Assembly (NCBI GenBank): GCA_021613375.1
Contig: CM038705.1
Coordinates: 6,404,864 to 6,468,863, forward strand
Origin: Megaleporinus macrocephalus
Lineage: Eukaryota > Chordata > Actinopteri > Characiformes > Anostomidae
Reading direction: 5' to 3'
DNA: 64,000 nt
Below are positions 37,000 to 58,719 of the stretch, one piece after another (position 1 is the first letter of the stretch; each line of letters begins with the position of its first letter). The notes under the pieces were generated by a model that ran no database searches, was not told the DNA's origin, and worked only from the letters and a program-made list of their open reading frames with translations. Made by a program: the position numbers and the translations under genes.

Positions 37000-38155
37000 T
37001 AAAAACTCAAAACATTAGAATTTTCGGGCAGTTGTTTCAAGGTTCAGGCTTTAAAGGGTTGAGCCATCACTCAGAGTGATTATTATTAGTAACTTATTTG
37101 ATGTGCTATTTGTGTTGTAGTTATTTATCCGAACACTTTAGTGGCATGTTTATTTATTTTCTATTTTTATTTATTGTCTAATTTTTGTTCAGTATTCGCT
37201 GAATTGTTATGTGTACCAGCCGTACTGTAATCCAAACATTTGGATAAGTTGGATAACATGCTTCCTCACTGCTGTAGTGTAAAATTAGAAGACCACTAAT
37301 AACACTGACTTCTGCAAGTGGTGTAAATTATATTAATTCTAATCAATTCTATTAGGTCTGTTTTATAGTATTGCTGATGTTACACAAGTTTCAGCTCTCC
37401 ATGAAGCTTCGTTTTTGGCTGTTTCACCATAAGTTACGTGCTGGTGCTTCAGTCTACCAGTACAAGTTCTTGTCCAAACTTTCTACTTCAACCTTAAATG
37501 TTGTGGAAGTAAAATTTAGGAGCTTCTGCAGCAGATGGAACGGTAAAATCAAAACAAGAAGCTGGTGAATAGGAAGCCAATTCCAGTCCCATCAGCTCTC
37601 TGAGGTCTCTCCACTGTTAACAGGCCTCACTGATGTAAACACGGCTCTTCATCCTGATCAAAGAACTTCTTTCTCCATCGTTGTTCTTCAGATCTTCTCC
37701 ACTATGTCTGGCATCTCTCCTTCAATCTCCCCTTCTTGAGAATGTGTGAAGCTCAGCATGTAGCCCTTCCCACATTGTTTATTTCCCATTTGCAGATCCA
37801 AGGCTGTGTACCAACACCCGATTTTCCCAACAATTCCATTGGCTCTCTGTTCCTGAAATATCTAACCAAGAGCAGAACCTTCAACATGACTGGCCAGAGG
37901 TTAGAATATGGCATAAGGGCAGTAGCGCTACTTCTTCATCCTCACATGCTGGACTGATTGGACTGACTCAACACTAGAGTGACTTAGGCTCGTCTCTTGA
38001 GGTTCAGAGTGGTATTACAAGACAGGTTGGGCCAGGGTTAGCTGGTTGTCATGGTGACTTTTGTAGATATCTCAGCAACATGATACCTAGATGTCTTTGA
38101 TATACCATCAAAACGGTAATTTCTTTACATTCAGTTGATCATTTTGGCTAAATTT
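37000..38155. other. Unassigned intergenic sequence between dedd2 and rabac1
   Basis: No gene was recognised. Short frames at 37371 and 37736 lack domains and splice support. Confidence 0.4.
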
Positions 38156-38159
38156 GGAA

Positions 38160-38490
38160 CATTTTAAACTCCACACCAAAGCACTCCACACCAAAGCACT
38201 CCACACCAAATCACTCCAATGACTTGAAATTCACCTTTAAGAAGTACGTAGTAAATGCAACACGTAGTGCCCACTGATGAAGGACCCCTGATGAAGGACC
38301 CGTCTCTGACTTTACATCTACAAGGTGGACCCGCAAGGTAGGCGTGTCTACTAGAGTGGACAGTGAGTGCACACAGTGTTGTAACTCCACTCGCACCAGC
38401 ACAACACACACATTCAAATAATACCTGCTCTGTGGTGGTCCTGACCATTGAAGAACAGGGTAACACGAGTACACAGGGAAACAGATATAT
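38160..38490. repeat. Interspersed inverted-repeat family B, partial copy
   Basis: GACTTTACATCTACAAGGTG, ACCTGCTCTGTGGTGGTCCT and GAAGAACAGGGTAA match parts of the complete copy at 49839-50327 and the fragment at 56705-56840. A 16-bp unit (CCACACCAAAGCACTC) is tandemly repeated three times at the left edge. Confidence 0.75.
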
Positions 38491-38630
38491 ATCCCGTACC
38501 GTCGACAGGGGGCGGCAGCGGGCCTCGTCTGTATTCAGTCTGCCGTAAAGGCGAGGAGGAAGAAGCAGCAGCAGCTCAAAGGCTCCACATCATCTGCTAG
38601 AACAACAACAGCGCAGCGCTAAATACTACA
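38490..38630 (+). other. rabac1: Candidate rabac1 5' non-coding exon and promoter-proximal region
   Basis: A GC-rich stretch (AGGGGGCGGCAGCGGGCCTC, then a GAGGAGGAAGAAGCAGCAGC run) ends in a strong donor, CTACA|GTAAGACA (intron from 38631). The first coding exon has an acceptor two bases before its ATG, so a leader exon like this is needed. The 5' boundary is unknown. Upstream sequence to about 38160 belongs to an interspersed repeat, so the promoter may sit at the edge of that repeat. Confidence 0.5.
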
Positions 38631-38760
38631 GTAAGACATGTTTATGGCTTTATATGTACGATTTTTAGTTAGTTAGGATTATAAAGTGTTATTGAGGTGC
38701 CGGTTATCTACTAAAATCTTAATAAAATTACGTTAGAAGCTCGATTGTTCGAAGCTCTTA

Positions 38761-38863
38761 CTCGAATTCTCCGTTCCACCTTAAACGGGCGGCAGTTACA
38801 TTCTGGCGCCTCAGGCGCCAGAATGTAACTGCCACCCATTTAAGGTGGAACGGAGAATTCGAG
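38761..38863. repeat. Near-perfect 103-bp palindrome (hairpin) in the rabac1 leader intron
   Basis: From CTCGAATTCTCCGTTCCACC to its complement GGTGGAACGGAGAATTCGAG, arms of about 50 bp pair around GGCGCCTCAGGCGCC, with only two or three mismatches near the ACGGGCGGCA/TGCCACCCAT part. The loop is essentially absent. It lies about 130 bp after the candidate leader-exon donor and on the transcribed strand. Confidence 0.95.
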
Positions 38864-39229
38864 CTGGAAGCTAACTTTAGCCTAGTTTTGACTGCTGTCT
38901 TCCTCAAATTCCTTGCTAAAATAACGATTATAGTCACCAAACTAACCTTTTAAAGCTTGTAACCTTTACATCCACGTCGTTTGGAGTAATTGAATCCCCT
39001 AACTTGCCCCCAAAAACCGGCAAAACAAGATTTGTCGCATTCTTTGTCTCTCCGTCCTGAAGGGCTGGACATGGAGTGACTGATATTTTCCATCCTCACT
39101 CCTCCTCCCTCCAACATCTTATATAACTTACACAGTCCGAGAACTTTGTCAGGAACCTATCATTTAGGAGCCATCTGTTAAATTCTGTGTAGGTTCTTTA
39201 TGCCGCTGTTTTATGCTGTATTGTACTTA

Positions 39230-40222
39230 AAGGGCAATTACACCGAATTTTTCGCTGAAAATTTCCGCCGAATTCAGTCAAAGGGTTAATCAGAGTGGTT
39301 TGATGAGAAATGGGTCATAGAGAAACAAGAACTAGGCTTCCAGCAGCTAATTCATAACCATGAGGGAGATTTTTTTAAGGTGGACGTCCGGTTCCATTCA
39401 CCACCACTGTGACTGAATGACTTAACTGACTTTTAAAGGGGACCTTTTTACCCAAACTACATGCCAGAGGGAGGAACTCTCTTCCACAAGGCCCACCTTT
39501 CAGGATCGGACTCTGACTTAAACTGGTACTGATGCCATTGTAAGAACAGCCACAGTAGTGTGGACGGGGAACTGTTGACCAATCAGAACAGAGCTGTTGT
39601 TTGATTATGAGGAGAGCATTATTGGTGCTGTTGGAAATAATTTTATTCATAGATTTTAATAGTATGTTTTTAAATATGGCTCTACTTTTTGTTGTTGTCA
39701 GGAAACAAATGTGTCTTTTGAAAACTATGTATCATGATACTATGGTTTTTTATAATATTGCCCAGCAGCAAACATAAACAAAATAATTTCATTGGCTGTG
39801 TCTGAAATCACACCCTTTAGTGTTCTATTCAGGGTGTCCGCTGTTTTGTAGTGTTCGATCTTCATCTGAATAATCCAATATCGATTCGTATAAACCCGAG
39901 ATCGACCTTTAAAATTAGCATTAGCACACATCAGTTAAGCACGGCTGGTGCACAAGTGAAGGCGCCCCAGAACTTGAAAGCAGATGTCTGGCTACATTTT
40001 GGATTCAGAAACCAGGACGGTATATAAACATATAAGCACAGTGTTCCTTGTGCATTTACCACATTAGTTCTCTGAAATTTTCTTTTCATATTCAAACAAA
40101 ACATATTATTGTAACTGAAATATCCCTAAATGAATCGATATTAAATTGAATCAAATCGAAATCGAATTGAATTGGAAACTTGTGAATCGGGATCGAACCG
40201 ATCCGGGAATACCCAGCCCTAC
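39230..40222. repeat. Interspersed repeat fragments
   Basis: GGTTCCATTCACCACCACTG near 39391 matches 11001. The right part ends CGATCCGGGAATACCCAGCC, with AATCGAAATCGAATTGAATT before it, a common fish repeat terminus. The exact element types are unknown. Confidence 0.45.
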
Positions 40223-40479
40223 TACGCAGTGAACCGAAGTATTTTAAACTTAATTAATAACATATATTAGGTAGAATATAGTGTTTACTAGGACTTGGCA
40301 GTATGACTTTATTGTGAGAAACCTTGTCATAACTAGTCTAAATGAATTGTATTTGTCTAAAAATCACTTTCGGACTGCTTGTGTGATTATGAAAAGAGTT
40401 GAATTGGATTTAATGTTTTGTATCTAAAATGTTGAATACTAATTACTGGAATCAGAGTTTTCGGCTATATTTACAATTG

Positions 40480-40535
40480 TGTGTTTACAGTATTGTTGTG
40501 TTTACAGTATTGTTGTGTTTACAGTATTGTTGTGT
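40480..40535. repeat. 18-bp tandem repeat, three copies
   Basis: TGTGTTTACAGTATTGTT is repeated three times, about 185 bp before rabac1 coding exon 1. Confidence 0.9.
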
Positions 40536-40718
40536 GGCACCAAACTTGTCTGTTTCAACTAGTCATGAAATTTAAATATGAAGATATTGCACATTATTTA
40601 AAAAAAAAGTCTTATGTAAGTGTTATGTTTACGTCGTATCACCCAGATCTAGTATTCACTCCAACACGCTGCCAGGTTGTTCTTCTTGATTGTGACATCT
40701 AACTTTGTGTGGTTAGAA

Positions 40719-50511
<9,793 letters not shown>

Positions 50512-51239
50512 CATCTCAACCTCGTCAAGTCTTCAGCCTTTTAACCTTTTCATTCATTCCCAAAAAACAGAAAGCACCTGTCTTGCCTGAACGTTGTTAC
50601 TGTCCTCTGATTGGTTGCGCTTCTCATGAATAGACTAAGCATTGACTCACTTCTCAGACTGACCAGCCGGTACTGATACAGACTGTTATGGTGTCACAGA
50701 TGCACTCGGGCTGATATGCACTGATACCTGTACGCTGACCATCTGCTCGTTTCTCAATTGGCTTTAACAAACAGCTCATGAAATGAATGCAACGCTATAA
50801 ACTTGAAATGCTGACAGACACACAGACGTTGACTGACGGACAGACTCAGCACAGTAGACCACATATGCCTTCGCTGGTGTCCATGTGATGTTCGCCCATG
50901 TGTTACTGAAAGACTACTTGTTACTGTGATCCATTTGCAGTTAGCCAGCAGCGAGAAGATAAGAAAATAAAGCCGAATACATATGAGGACATAGAGTTCA
51001 TACATCTTCTAATAGTACTAGTTCCGACCCGTTGATTCACATTACTCACTGGAGACTGTTGAAAGATGATGTTTGAGAATTTGTACAGATTTGATTTGCT
51101 TCAGTTTGATTCTTTTGGTACGATTCAGAATTTTTTTATTATTATAATTTTTTTGTATACACAAATGTTACCCTAGGGATGCATTGATACAGATATTGGT
51201 ATTGGGAATCAGGCACAACTACCAGCTGATATGCTTATA

Positions 51240-51370
51240 CTCATACAAGCGTACAACTACCAGCTGATACCAGGTACGTATGTACATATACACTGACCCA
51301 CTAATAATCAAATGACTCAAGCTAGGGGTAAAGTAGGATCTGCTCGATGAGAGTTGACACGAAGCCATCG

Positions 51371-51375
<5 letters not shown>
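51240..51375. other. Short direct repeat and unassigned sequence
   Basis: ACAACTACCAGCTGATA occurs twice near 51215 and 51252. No gene was seen. Confidence 0.5.
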
Positions 51376-51408
<33 letters not shown>

Positions 51409-51472
51409 TGAAGTTGAATGGATATATATGTCTAAACAGATCCAAGAACATCCGAATGTTTCCATGTTTTTC

Positions 51473-51525
<53 letters not shown>

Positions 51526-51550
51526 GGTAAATATATATATATATATATGT

Positions 51551-51584
<34 letters not shown>

Positions 51585-51586
51585 GT

Positions 51587-51642
<56 letters not shown>

Positions 51643-51815
51643 TTATATACATTTTTATATATATATATATATATATATATGAAGAAAAACATGGAAACAT
51701 TGGGATGTTCTTGGATCTGTTTAGACATATATATCCATTCAACTTCAAACATATATATATATATACATATATATAAACAGATTCTAGAACATCCCAACGT
51801 TTACATGTTTTTCTT
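51375..51815. repeat. Large inverted repeat embedded in AT microsatellites
   Basis: The arm at 51403-51478 (GTTTGAAGTTGAATGGATAT, AAACAGATCCAAGAACATCC, CCATGTTTTTCTTCATATAT) is repeated as its complement at 51679-51752. A third, partial copy of the inner part (AACAGATTCTAGAACATCCC) lies at 51776-51815 in the first orientation. AT tracts fill the spaces (51375-51404, 51476-51521, 51533-51680). Confidence 0.9.
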
Positions 51816-52734
51816 TCATTTTTGAACTAAATAAGTGTTGCCACAGTATAAATGATAATAATACATAGAACTTGAAATAAATTTCAGTGTACGTTTCACT
51901 GCACATCGTTAGCCGAGCTGCTGGTGCTCTGTTTCTCGGCATGCTTGCTCAGTACTCCGTGCTCAGCGTGTTGTTTTAAATGAAATCGTGTATTGTTTAT
52001 ACACAGAGCTGTCTATGTACCATGCCTGGAGGCTGTTCGTACAGGTACTCTTACATACATGCAATAAAATCACAGTGCAAGGCATAGTTAGCGAATGCAT
52101 TAGGTTAAGTCTGCATTGATTTACACTAATAACTACTTCAGCCTAAGTAGGTATTTGCTATGGTATTAGTGAGTATAAGTACTCATACTTAGCCCTGGGG
52201 GTGGGGGGGGCCGTATATATCAATGCATCCCTAATGTACGTTCTCGAATGTTGGGTTTTTAGCACCCCTAACTTTTATGCAAGGTAATAAAGGAAACCAG
52301 TATAATCCAGTTGGTGTAGGTGTTTGGTGTGAAATGAAGGATATACAGGGTGCCTATCCACTATCCTCAGTTATATTTAAATTTTCTTAAAAAAAATAAC
52401 ATTTCTTTCTATCCAACTTGCCGATGCCAAAATGATAAGGAGTGCGTTTCCCGGTAACGACGTTGAACAGCAACAGTTCACAGTTGTTGCAGTGGTTGCT
52501 TAACAGTGTTTTTAGGAAACGCAGTCCGGCTCGAGCGTGTGTGTTCATACTTTTGCCTGATATTATGTGTATCTTTCTGTTTTTTAAGTACATTTTTTAT
52601 TCCTTTTCTGAACGTTTTACTTTTGTTTAATGTCAACCAAAAGGAAAATGTGCAATAAAGTCTTCTGCCTGTAACATACTGTGTGCTGTGCAGTCATCAC
52701 TTCTACTTAACGAGGTGGGGAAAGTAATATAGCA

Positions 52735-53430
52735 TCGCAAGAGTGGATCAGACACAGCAGTGCTGCTGCTGCTGGAGTCTTCAAACACCTCAGTGTCACT
52801 GCTGGACTGAGAATCGTTCTGTGAACGTCCCGCTCTTTAAAACAAAGAGCCAATCAGCTTGCTGGGAAAGGGTTAATGAAGGCGCTCACAAAGAACTGTC
52901 TGACTGCATTGTGCCGAGTGTAAAGTTTGGTAGAGGGGGGATTATGATGTGGGGCTGTTGGTCAGGAGGTGGGCTGGGGCCCTTAGTTCCAGTGAAAGGA
53001 ACTCTTAATGAGATTTTGGACTATTTCATGCTCCCAGTTTGGGGATGGCTTCTTCCTGTTCCAACATGACTGCCCACCAGTGCACAAAGCAGCTCCATAA
53101 AGACATGGAGGAGAGAGTTTGGTGTGGAAGAACTTGACTGGCCTACAGAGTCCTGACCTCAACCTGATAGAGCACCTGAATTCAATTCACCTGGGATGAA
53201 TTAGAGTGGAGACTGCGAGCCAGATCTTCTCGTCCAACATCAGTGTCTGACCTCACTAATGGTCTTCTGGAAGAACATTCCCATAAACACTCTCCTAAAC
53301 CGTGTGGAGAGACTTCCCAGAAGAGCTGAAGCTGTTACAGCTGCAAAGGTTGGGCCGACATTATATTAAACATTATATTAAACCCTATGGATTAAGGGGA
53401 CGTAATGGGACGTCACTCAAGTTCATATGT
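52735..53430 (+). mobile_element. Truncated Tc1-like element, C-terminal transposase relic
   Basis: Starting near 52850 the plus strand carries a transposase fragment with many frameshifts: FGRGGIMMWGCWSGGGLGPL, VPVKGTLNEILDYFMLPV, then in other frames QHDCPPVHKAAP-like, SPDLNLIEH-like and WDELEWRLRARSSRPTS-like segments, followed by the typical 3' text GGACGTCACTCAAGTTCATA. The 5' part and the left inverted repeat are missing. The sequence GGATCAGACACAGCAGTGCT at 52745 belongs to another interspersed repeat. Confidence 0.85.
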
Positions 53431-54360
53431 GTGTAACGACAAACGAGCCAATATTTTTAGCAATATTGTGTATTTTTACTGCGACATAGTACATAGATGT
53501 CTTTTTTGTATTGTCAAAACTGTTATTTATTCACAATCTGTTGATTTTGGAATATGTTAAACTAAAAAATGTTACATATCGCACCTTTAATGACCTCAGT
53601 AGTCCTTAGTATATGTAATAAGATAATAGGTTCCATGTCCAGTGAGCTGCTATGCAGGTGTTTACAGCATAGCCTTGTTTAGTGATCCATTCGCTTGTTG
53701 AAGTAATGATGGTGCTCAGAAAAGCACTATAATCATAACCTGTCCACCTCTACATGGTACCTTTTCTTCTGGAGACCCTGGGTGTGTCTCAAACCCTAGT
53801 GAGTGTGTAAGTAGGCTGTCTAGGTAGGTATCTGTGTAAGTATCAGTGTTCTCTCCTCATCTCTCCTCATAAAACAGATTACTCAGACGCTCTAGTTAGA
53901 GAGAGACTGCGTCACGACTTGTTCCCGCCAACTGCAGCACGCCACCGGTGGTTTAGCTGGTTGCTAAGTTACCGGCCGGCATCCAAAACAATAGCCCAAG
54001 CTTAAAAATCTGTTAGCATAAATGCTAATTGCTCGAGTATAAAAGTGTAAATGGTGAAGGACTCGTTACAGAGTTGATAATAAAATACTGTTTTGTGTGA
54101 TTATATGACCAGAAACACATTAAAACTCCAGAGAGAATCAAAATAACTCACATTTTAAAACCACTTCACTGCTCATAGATTAGCCTGTGTTGCTTCATGG
54201 GATTGTCTTAGCGGCTGAGGAAGCGTTCGATGCTTCTTTAAAATCAGGTCTAAATAAGGTTCCTCAGTAGACAGTATGTTTAAGGTATTTAAGAATTGGG
54301 ACAGTCTACATGTCAGGAGCGCATACTATGACATAAAATGCTTCCTATGTAGGAGCTCAG
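53431..54360. other. Unassigned intergenic sequence
   Basis: No gene was recognised. GGGTGTGTCTCAAACCC at 53780 resembles the termini of the element at 54361. Confidence 0.35.
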
Positions 54361-56068
54361 TAGGGGTATGTTCAAAATCACCTACTTAGCTACTACTCAG
54401 TAGTGAAATCAGTAGGCGAGCGCGGCTAGTATGTCTGAATACTCAGTAGTAAATCAGTAGGTGAGCGCGGCTAGTATGTCTGAATACTCAGTAGTAAATC
54501 AGTAGGTGAGCGCGGCTAGTATGTCAGAATACTCAGTAGTAAATCAGTAGGTGAGCGTGGCTAGTATGTCTGAATACTCAGTAGTAAATCAGTAGGTGAG
54601 CGTGGCTAGTATCAGTAATCAGTAGGTGAGTGCGGCTAGTATGTCTGAATACTCAGTAGTTAAATCAGTAGGCGAGCGTGGCTAGTATGTCTGAATACTC
54701 AGTAGTGAAATCAGTAGGCCAGCGTGGCTAGTATGTCTGAATACTCAGTAGTAAATCAGTAGGCGAGCGCAGCTAGTATCAGTAATCAGTAGGTGAGTGC
54801 GGCTAGTATGTCTGAATACTCAGTAGTAAATCAGTAGGTGAGCGTGGCTAGTATGTCTGAATACTCAGTAGTAAATCAGTAGGTGAGCGTGGCTAGTATG
54901 TCTGAATACTCAGTAGTAAATCAGTAGGTGAGCGTGGCTAGTATCAGTAATCAGTAGGTGAGTGCGGCTAGTATGTCTGAATACTCAGTAGTTAAATCAG
55001 TAGGCGAGCGTGGCTAGTATGTCTGAATACTCAGTAGTGAAATCAGTAGGCCAGCGTGGCTAGTATGTCTGAATACTCAGTAGTAAATCAGTAGGCGAGC
55101 GCAGCTAGTATCAGTAATCAGTAGGTGAGTGCGGCTAGTATGTCTGAATACTCAGTAGTGAAATCAGTAGGTGAGCGAGGCTAGTATGTCTGAATACTCA
55201 GTAGTAAATCAGTAGGCGAGCGCGGCTAGTATGTCTGAATACTCAGTAGTGAAATCAGTAGGCGAGCGCGGCTAGTATGTAGAATACTCAGTAGTAAATC
55301 AGTAGGTGAGCGTGGCTAGTATGTCTGAATACTCAGTAGTAAATCAGTAGGCGAGCGCAGCTAGTATGTCTGAATACTCAGTAGTAAATCAGTAGGCAAG
55401 CGCAGCTAGTATGTCTGAATACTCAGTAGTGAAATCAGTAGGTGAGCGTGGCTAGTATGTCTGAATACTCAGTAGTGAAATCAGTAGGCGAGCGCGGCTA
55501 GTATGTCTGAATACTCAGTAGGTATTGAGTAGTAGTGAACGGTACCCGGATGACCTCCTGAATCAGTAGTTATTGTTATGTAGGTGAACACAGCACACTG
55601 TGTATCCCATGATTCACCTGGAGTGGTGGATGAATTCAGAGTGGAGTAAATAAACGGTGTAAAGCTGAACGTCGGCTGTGTGTACGTAGCTACTGCTACT
55701 GAACTGCTGCTACAGAAGTTAGCGCTACTGCTGAGATAAACAATGATTACATTCCTCCCGTTTCATCTTCTCTGATCTACAGCTCCACACCGTCTGATAC
55801 ATAATCAGATAAAAACTCAGATCAGAGTCACTAAAAGATCTAAATCTGTCAGTAAACGAGCTTTTAAATGAATAGCAGGACTTTTACGGTGGTGGTCTGA
55901 CGTCTTGCGTCACAGGACGCTGGTAATATGGTGGACGTAGTACGTCTGAGATTGTGTAGCTACTAAAACTCTCCTACTGATATTATCTACTAGTCTACCA
56001 CTCCAGCAGTACGTACTGACTCTAATCCAGTACCTACTGACTAGTAGACGATTTCAGACGCACCCTAG
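54361..56068. mobile_element. Inverted-repeat element carrying a minisatellite
   Basis: The left end TAGGGGTATGTTCAAAATCA and the complement of the right end (CTAGGGTGCGTCTGAAATCG) are similar imperfect inverted repeats, followed on both sides by CCTACT/GTCTACTAG-type text. The interior is mostly the 45-bp minisatellite; the right third is unique-looking. No coding sequence was recognised. Confidence 0.65.
54400..55530 (+). repeat. 45-bp minisatellite with higher-order repeat
   Basis: The unit is built from CAGTAGTAAATCAGTAGGTG, AGCGCGGCTAGTATGTCTGA and ATACT, present about 25 times. Variants (TTAAATC, GAAATC, GGCCAGCG, and a shortened unit with GCTAGTATCAGTAATCAG) recur in the same order with an offset of 332 bp: the shortened unit is at 54601 and 54933, TTAAATC at about 54661 and 54993. 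So a block of several units was duplicated as a whole. Confidence 0.92.
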
Positions 56069-56489
56069 GTTTTGAGACAGACCCCCTGTGTCCTGCCTGG
56101 CTCCCCTTCCCTATTTGACCTCTCTGACCTCTTCAACATGACAGAAGCACCCATCCAATTTCTTTTAGGTTGCCATAGCGATGACCTTGGAGAATAACCC
56201 CCCAACTCCCCACGCTTTAAACCGTACTGCGGCAAAAAAAAAAGAAAAAAGAGTGGGCCGATCGATATCCCATTACTGTGGTGCAGTGAGCAGGAGGAGG
56301 GAGGGGGGAACCGCAGTGTTGCCCACTTTTGCAAGTCAGGACAGGCTGCTGATGGAGGAGGAGACAAACTGCAGCTCTCAGCAGATCAGCAGTCACTGGA
56401 GAGGAGAAACCCGAACCAGCTGCTCCCTTAAAAGTACATCTGCTCCATGTTATTAGATAATAGCATCCCTGTATCATGTATCTATATTT

Positions 56490-56700
56490 TTATTGATTTT
56501 TTTTTTCTTTCTACATCATTTGAACACAACAGCAGGTCTTAATATTGTGTGAGAATTTCAGAATGAACGGACCAATAGAAATGCTCCAAACTAGCTTGGA
56601 AAATTTTCTGGTTCCATTGACTTCCATTGAAAATAAAGACAGTTTTTGTCCTGTATTGTAAAATTGCCATTTCGGAGATACTGCTGTAGAAAACTTGATT
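56490..56700 (-). repeat. Interspersed repeat family A, reverse copy
   Basis: GAATGAACGGACCAATAGAA, TGCTCCAAACTAGCTTGG and GGTTCCATTGACTTCCATTG match the family A complement. Confidence 0.85.
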
Positions 56701-56704
56701 AGAT

Positions 56705-56840
56705 GAGCTCACGTCTCTGACTTTACATCTACAAGGTGGACCAGCAAGTAGTAGGAGTGTCTAATAGAGTGGACAGTAAGTGGACACTCCAGCAACATTG
56801 CTGTGTCTGATCCACTCGCACCACCACCACCACGTCAGGG
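56705..56840. repeat. Interspersed family B fragment
   Basis: GACTTTACATCTACAAGGTG followed by TGTCTAATAGAGTGGACAGT matches the centre of the family B copies. Confidence 0.75.
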
Positions 56841-57435
56841 TTTATCAATGCTTGTACTGCAGTTTGCAGTTCTGTTGTATACGTGCTGTAACTCTCAGCA
56901 TGGCACAATCATTAAAAATCGATACACAAATGGTAAGTACTGATATTATTAATTTATTACACATTTTATTAAATTACAATTACGTTCTAGTACTACACAA
57001 ATAAAATAGAAACAAAAATAAAATAATAATTGCTATATTAGTCAATTAGCTATCAGCAAATTGAAAAATGTTATATATCTTAATAATATTGTAGCATGAA
57101 TTTAGTATCGTGATGATACAGTATCATGGGGATGATACAAAAGGATTTTTTTTATTATTATTTTTAAAAATAAAGGATATTTGTTCTTTTGGTGATGGTG
57201 TTGTGACTACTCGGTGGTCCACGAGTAATGAAAATGTTTCCCCTTTGAGATTTGTAGTAAGTAGTTTGGGGGTCTAAATGAAAGGAGAAAAAAGTGTGTC
57301 GGAAATGTAACTGAATAAAAATAATATAATAGTTAATTATGAGTATTCAGATTCAGTAAAACTCAAGGAACACTTGAGTAAAAGATATGTGTTTCAACAC
57401 ATTCTGCTAAGATAGAATAGGCCAAATAGGTTCTT

Positions 57436-57437
<2 letters not shown>

Positions 57438-57522
<85 letters not shown>
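57438..57522. repeat. (AT)n microsatellite
   Basis: About 42 uninterrupted AT units. Confidence 0.95.
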
Positions 57523-57524
<2 letters not shown>

Positions 57525-57655
57525 TAGTTCAGTGGTTGTAGGTTGAATGAAACAATGATTGGGTGAGGCCCAATATTGAATAGATAAAAATAAAACGACA
57601 AACCAACACTACAGTCGAGGTCGGGGGTCTGCTGTGTGTCAGTGTGAGTGATACG

Positions 57656-58153
57656 GTGTCTGTCAGTTAAGCAGAAGTTCCTCTAATCACCGTGTAAATT
57701 TACATCCAATTCATTCTCAATGGGAAAAAATTACTGGAAATTCTGTTCCTATCCGGAATCTGTGCATCCAATCAAAAAGCTGTGCACAAGCCCGAATCAC
57801 ACAATCAGACCGGACAGTCTGGTTCTGGAACGAAGTCAATATCTCGAAAACTGTGGGGCGAATTAGGTGGCGAAGCTCTGACGGAAAACAAAAAACCAAT
57901 AACAGTGTCTGTCAGTTAAGCAGAAGTTCCTCTAATCACCGTGTAAATTTACATCCAATTCATTCTCAATGGGAAAAAATTACTGGAAATTCTGTTCCTA
58001 TCCGGAATCTGTGCATCCAATCAAAAAGCTGTGCACAAGCCCGAATCACACAATCAGACCGGACAGTCTGGTTCTGGAACGAAGTCAATATCTCGAAAAC
58101 TGTGGGGCGAATTAGGTGGCGAAGCTCTGACGGAAAACAAAAAACCAATAACA
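57656..58153. repeat. Perfect 249-bp direct tandem duplication
   Basis: 57656-57904 and 57905-58153 read the same throughout, from GTGTCTGTCAGTTAAGCAGA to AAAAACCAATAACA. Open frames on both strands here are also duplicated. Neither was recognised as a protein. Confidence 0.95.
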
Positions 58154-58719
58154 ATGTAGTTGCTGTGCAATGCACAACCATAATTATGGACATTCTAAAG
58201 CAGCTGCACGGCATTACCAGTTCACTACTAGTGGTGATTAGTAGTGATTAGCTTTGTCCAAAACATCATGAGGAAATAGATCCGTGAGCCCCGTATTGTA
58301 AATCAGGTTGTAGGTGAAGTGTATTGTTGCTCCTGCTGGTGTGGATCAGTGCCATTTGTATTATACAGGTTTTGTTTTTTTGGGGTCTTTAAATAATACA
58401 AGAGGTTCACTCAGCATGTACATCACTATAATACCTGCAGTCAACTAATTCCATTTTCAGTATATTTAGATAATAATGTGATAACAGAGAAGAACTGATT
58501 TTGGCATATCGTATATGATATATAGTTTTATATTGCACTGGCCACCATGTATGTTTCCTGTTTTGTTTTGTTTTTTTGCCCTCAAAAAATTAATCTCAGC
58601 AAATAAACCTGTATAACACGTGTTGACGTGTGATCTCTGTTAATGTGTTCTCTTTATTTTCTTTTAGAAGATCACTAGCCTTTAAAAAAACAAGAAAAAC
58701 TAGAGAGGGGAAGTTCATG
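58154..58719. other. Unassigned AT-rich sequence
   Basis: No gene or element was recognised. Confidence 0.3.

Larger units (their letters stand above)
50512..52680 (+). other. rabac1: rabac1 3' UTR with alternative polyadenylation signals
   Basis: AATAAA occurs at 50966-50971, about 455 nt after the stop, and is the simplest end. A second AATAAA at 52654-52659 is followed by a GT-rich downstream element (CTGTGTGCTGTGC), a stronger signal in form. If used it would carry the 51.4-51.8 kb AT palindrome into the transcript. The short form is more likely. Confidence 0.5.

Noticed and set aside
54400..55530. CRISPR-like array of regular direct repeats
   Set aside because: The whole 45-bp unit repeats with no unique spacers, no cas genes are present and the genome is vertebrate; it is a minisatellite.
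57853..58251. 132-residue plus-strand frame and matching minus-strand frames across the 249-bp duplication
   Set aside because: The frame exists because the duplicated unit length (249) is a multiple of three; no similarity to a known protein was recognised and neither strand has gene-like context.
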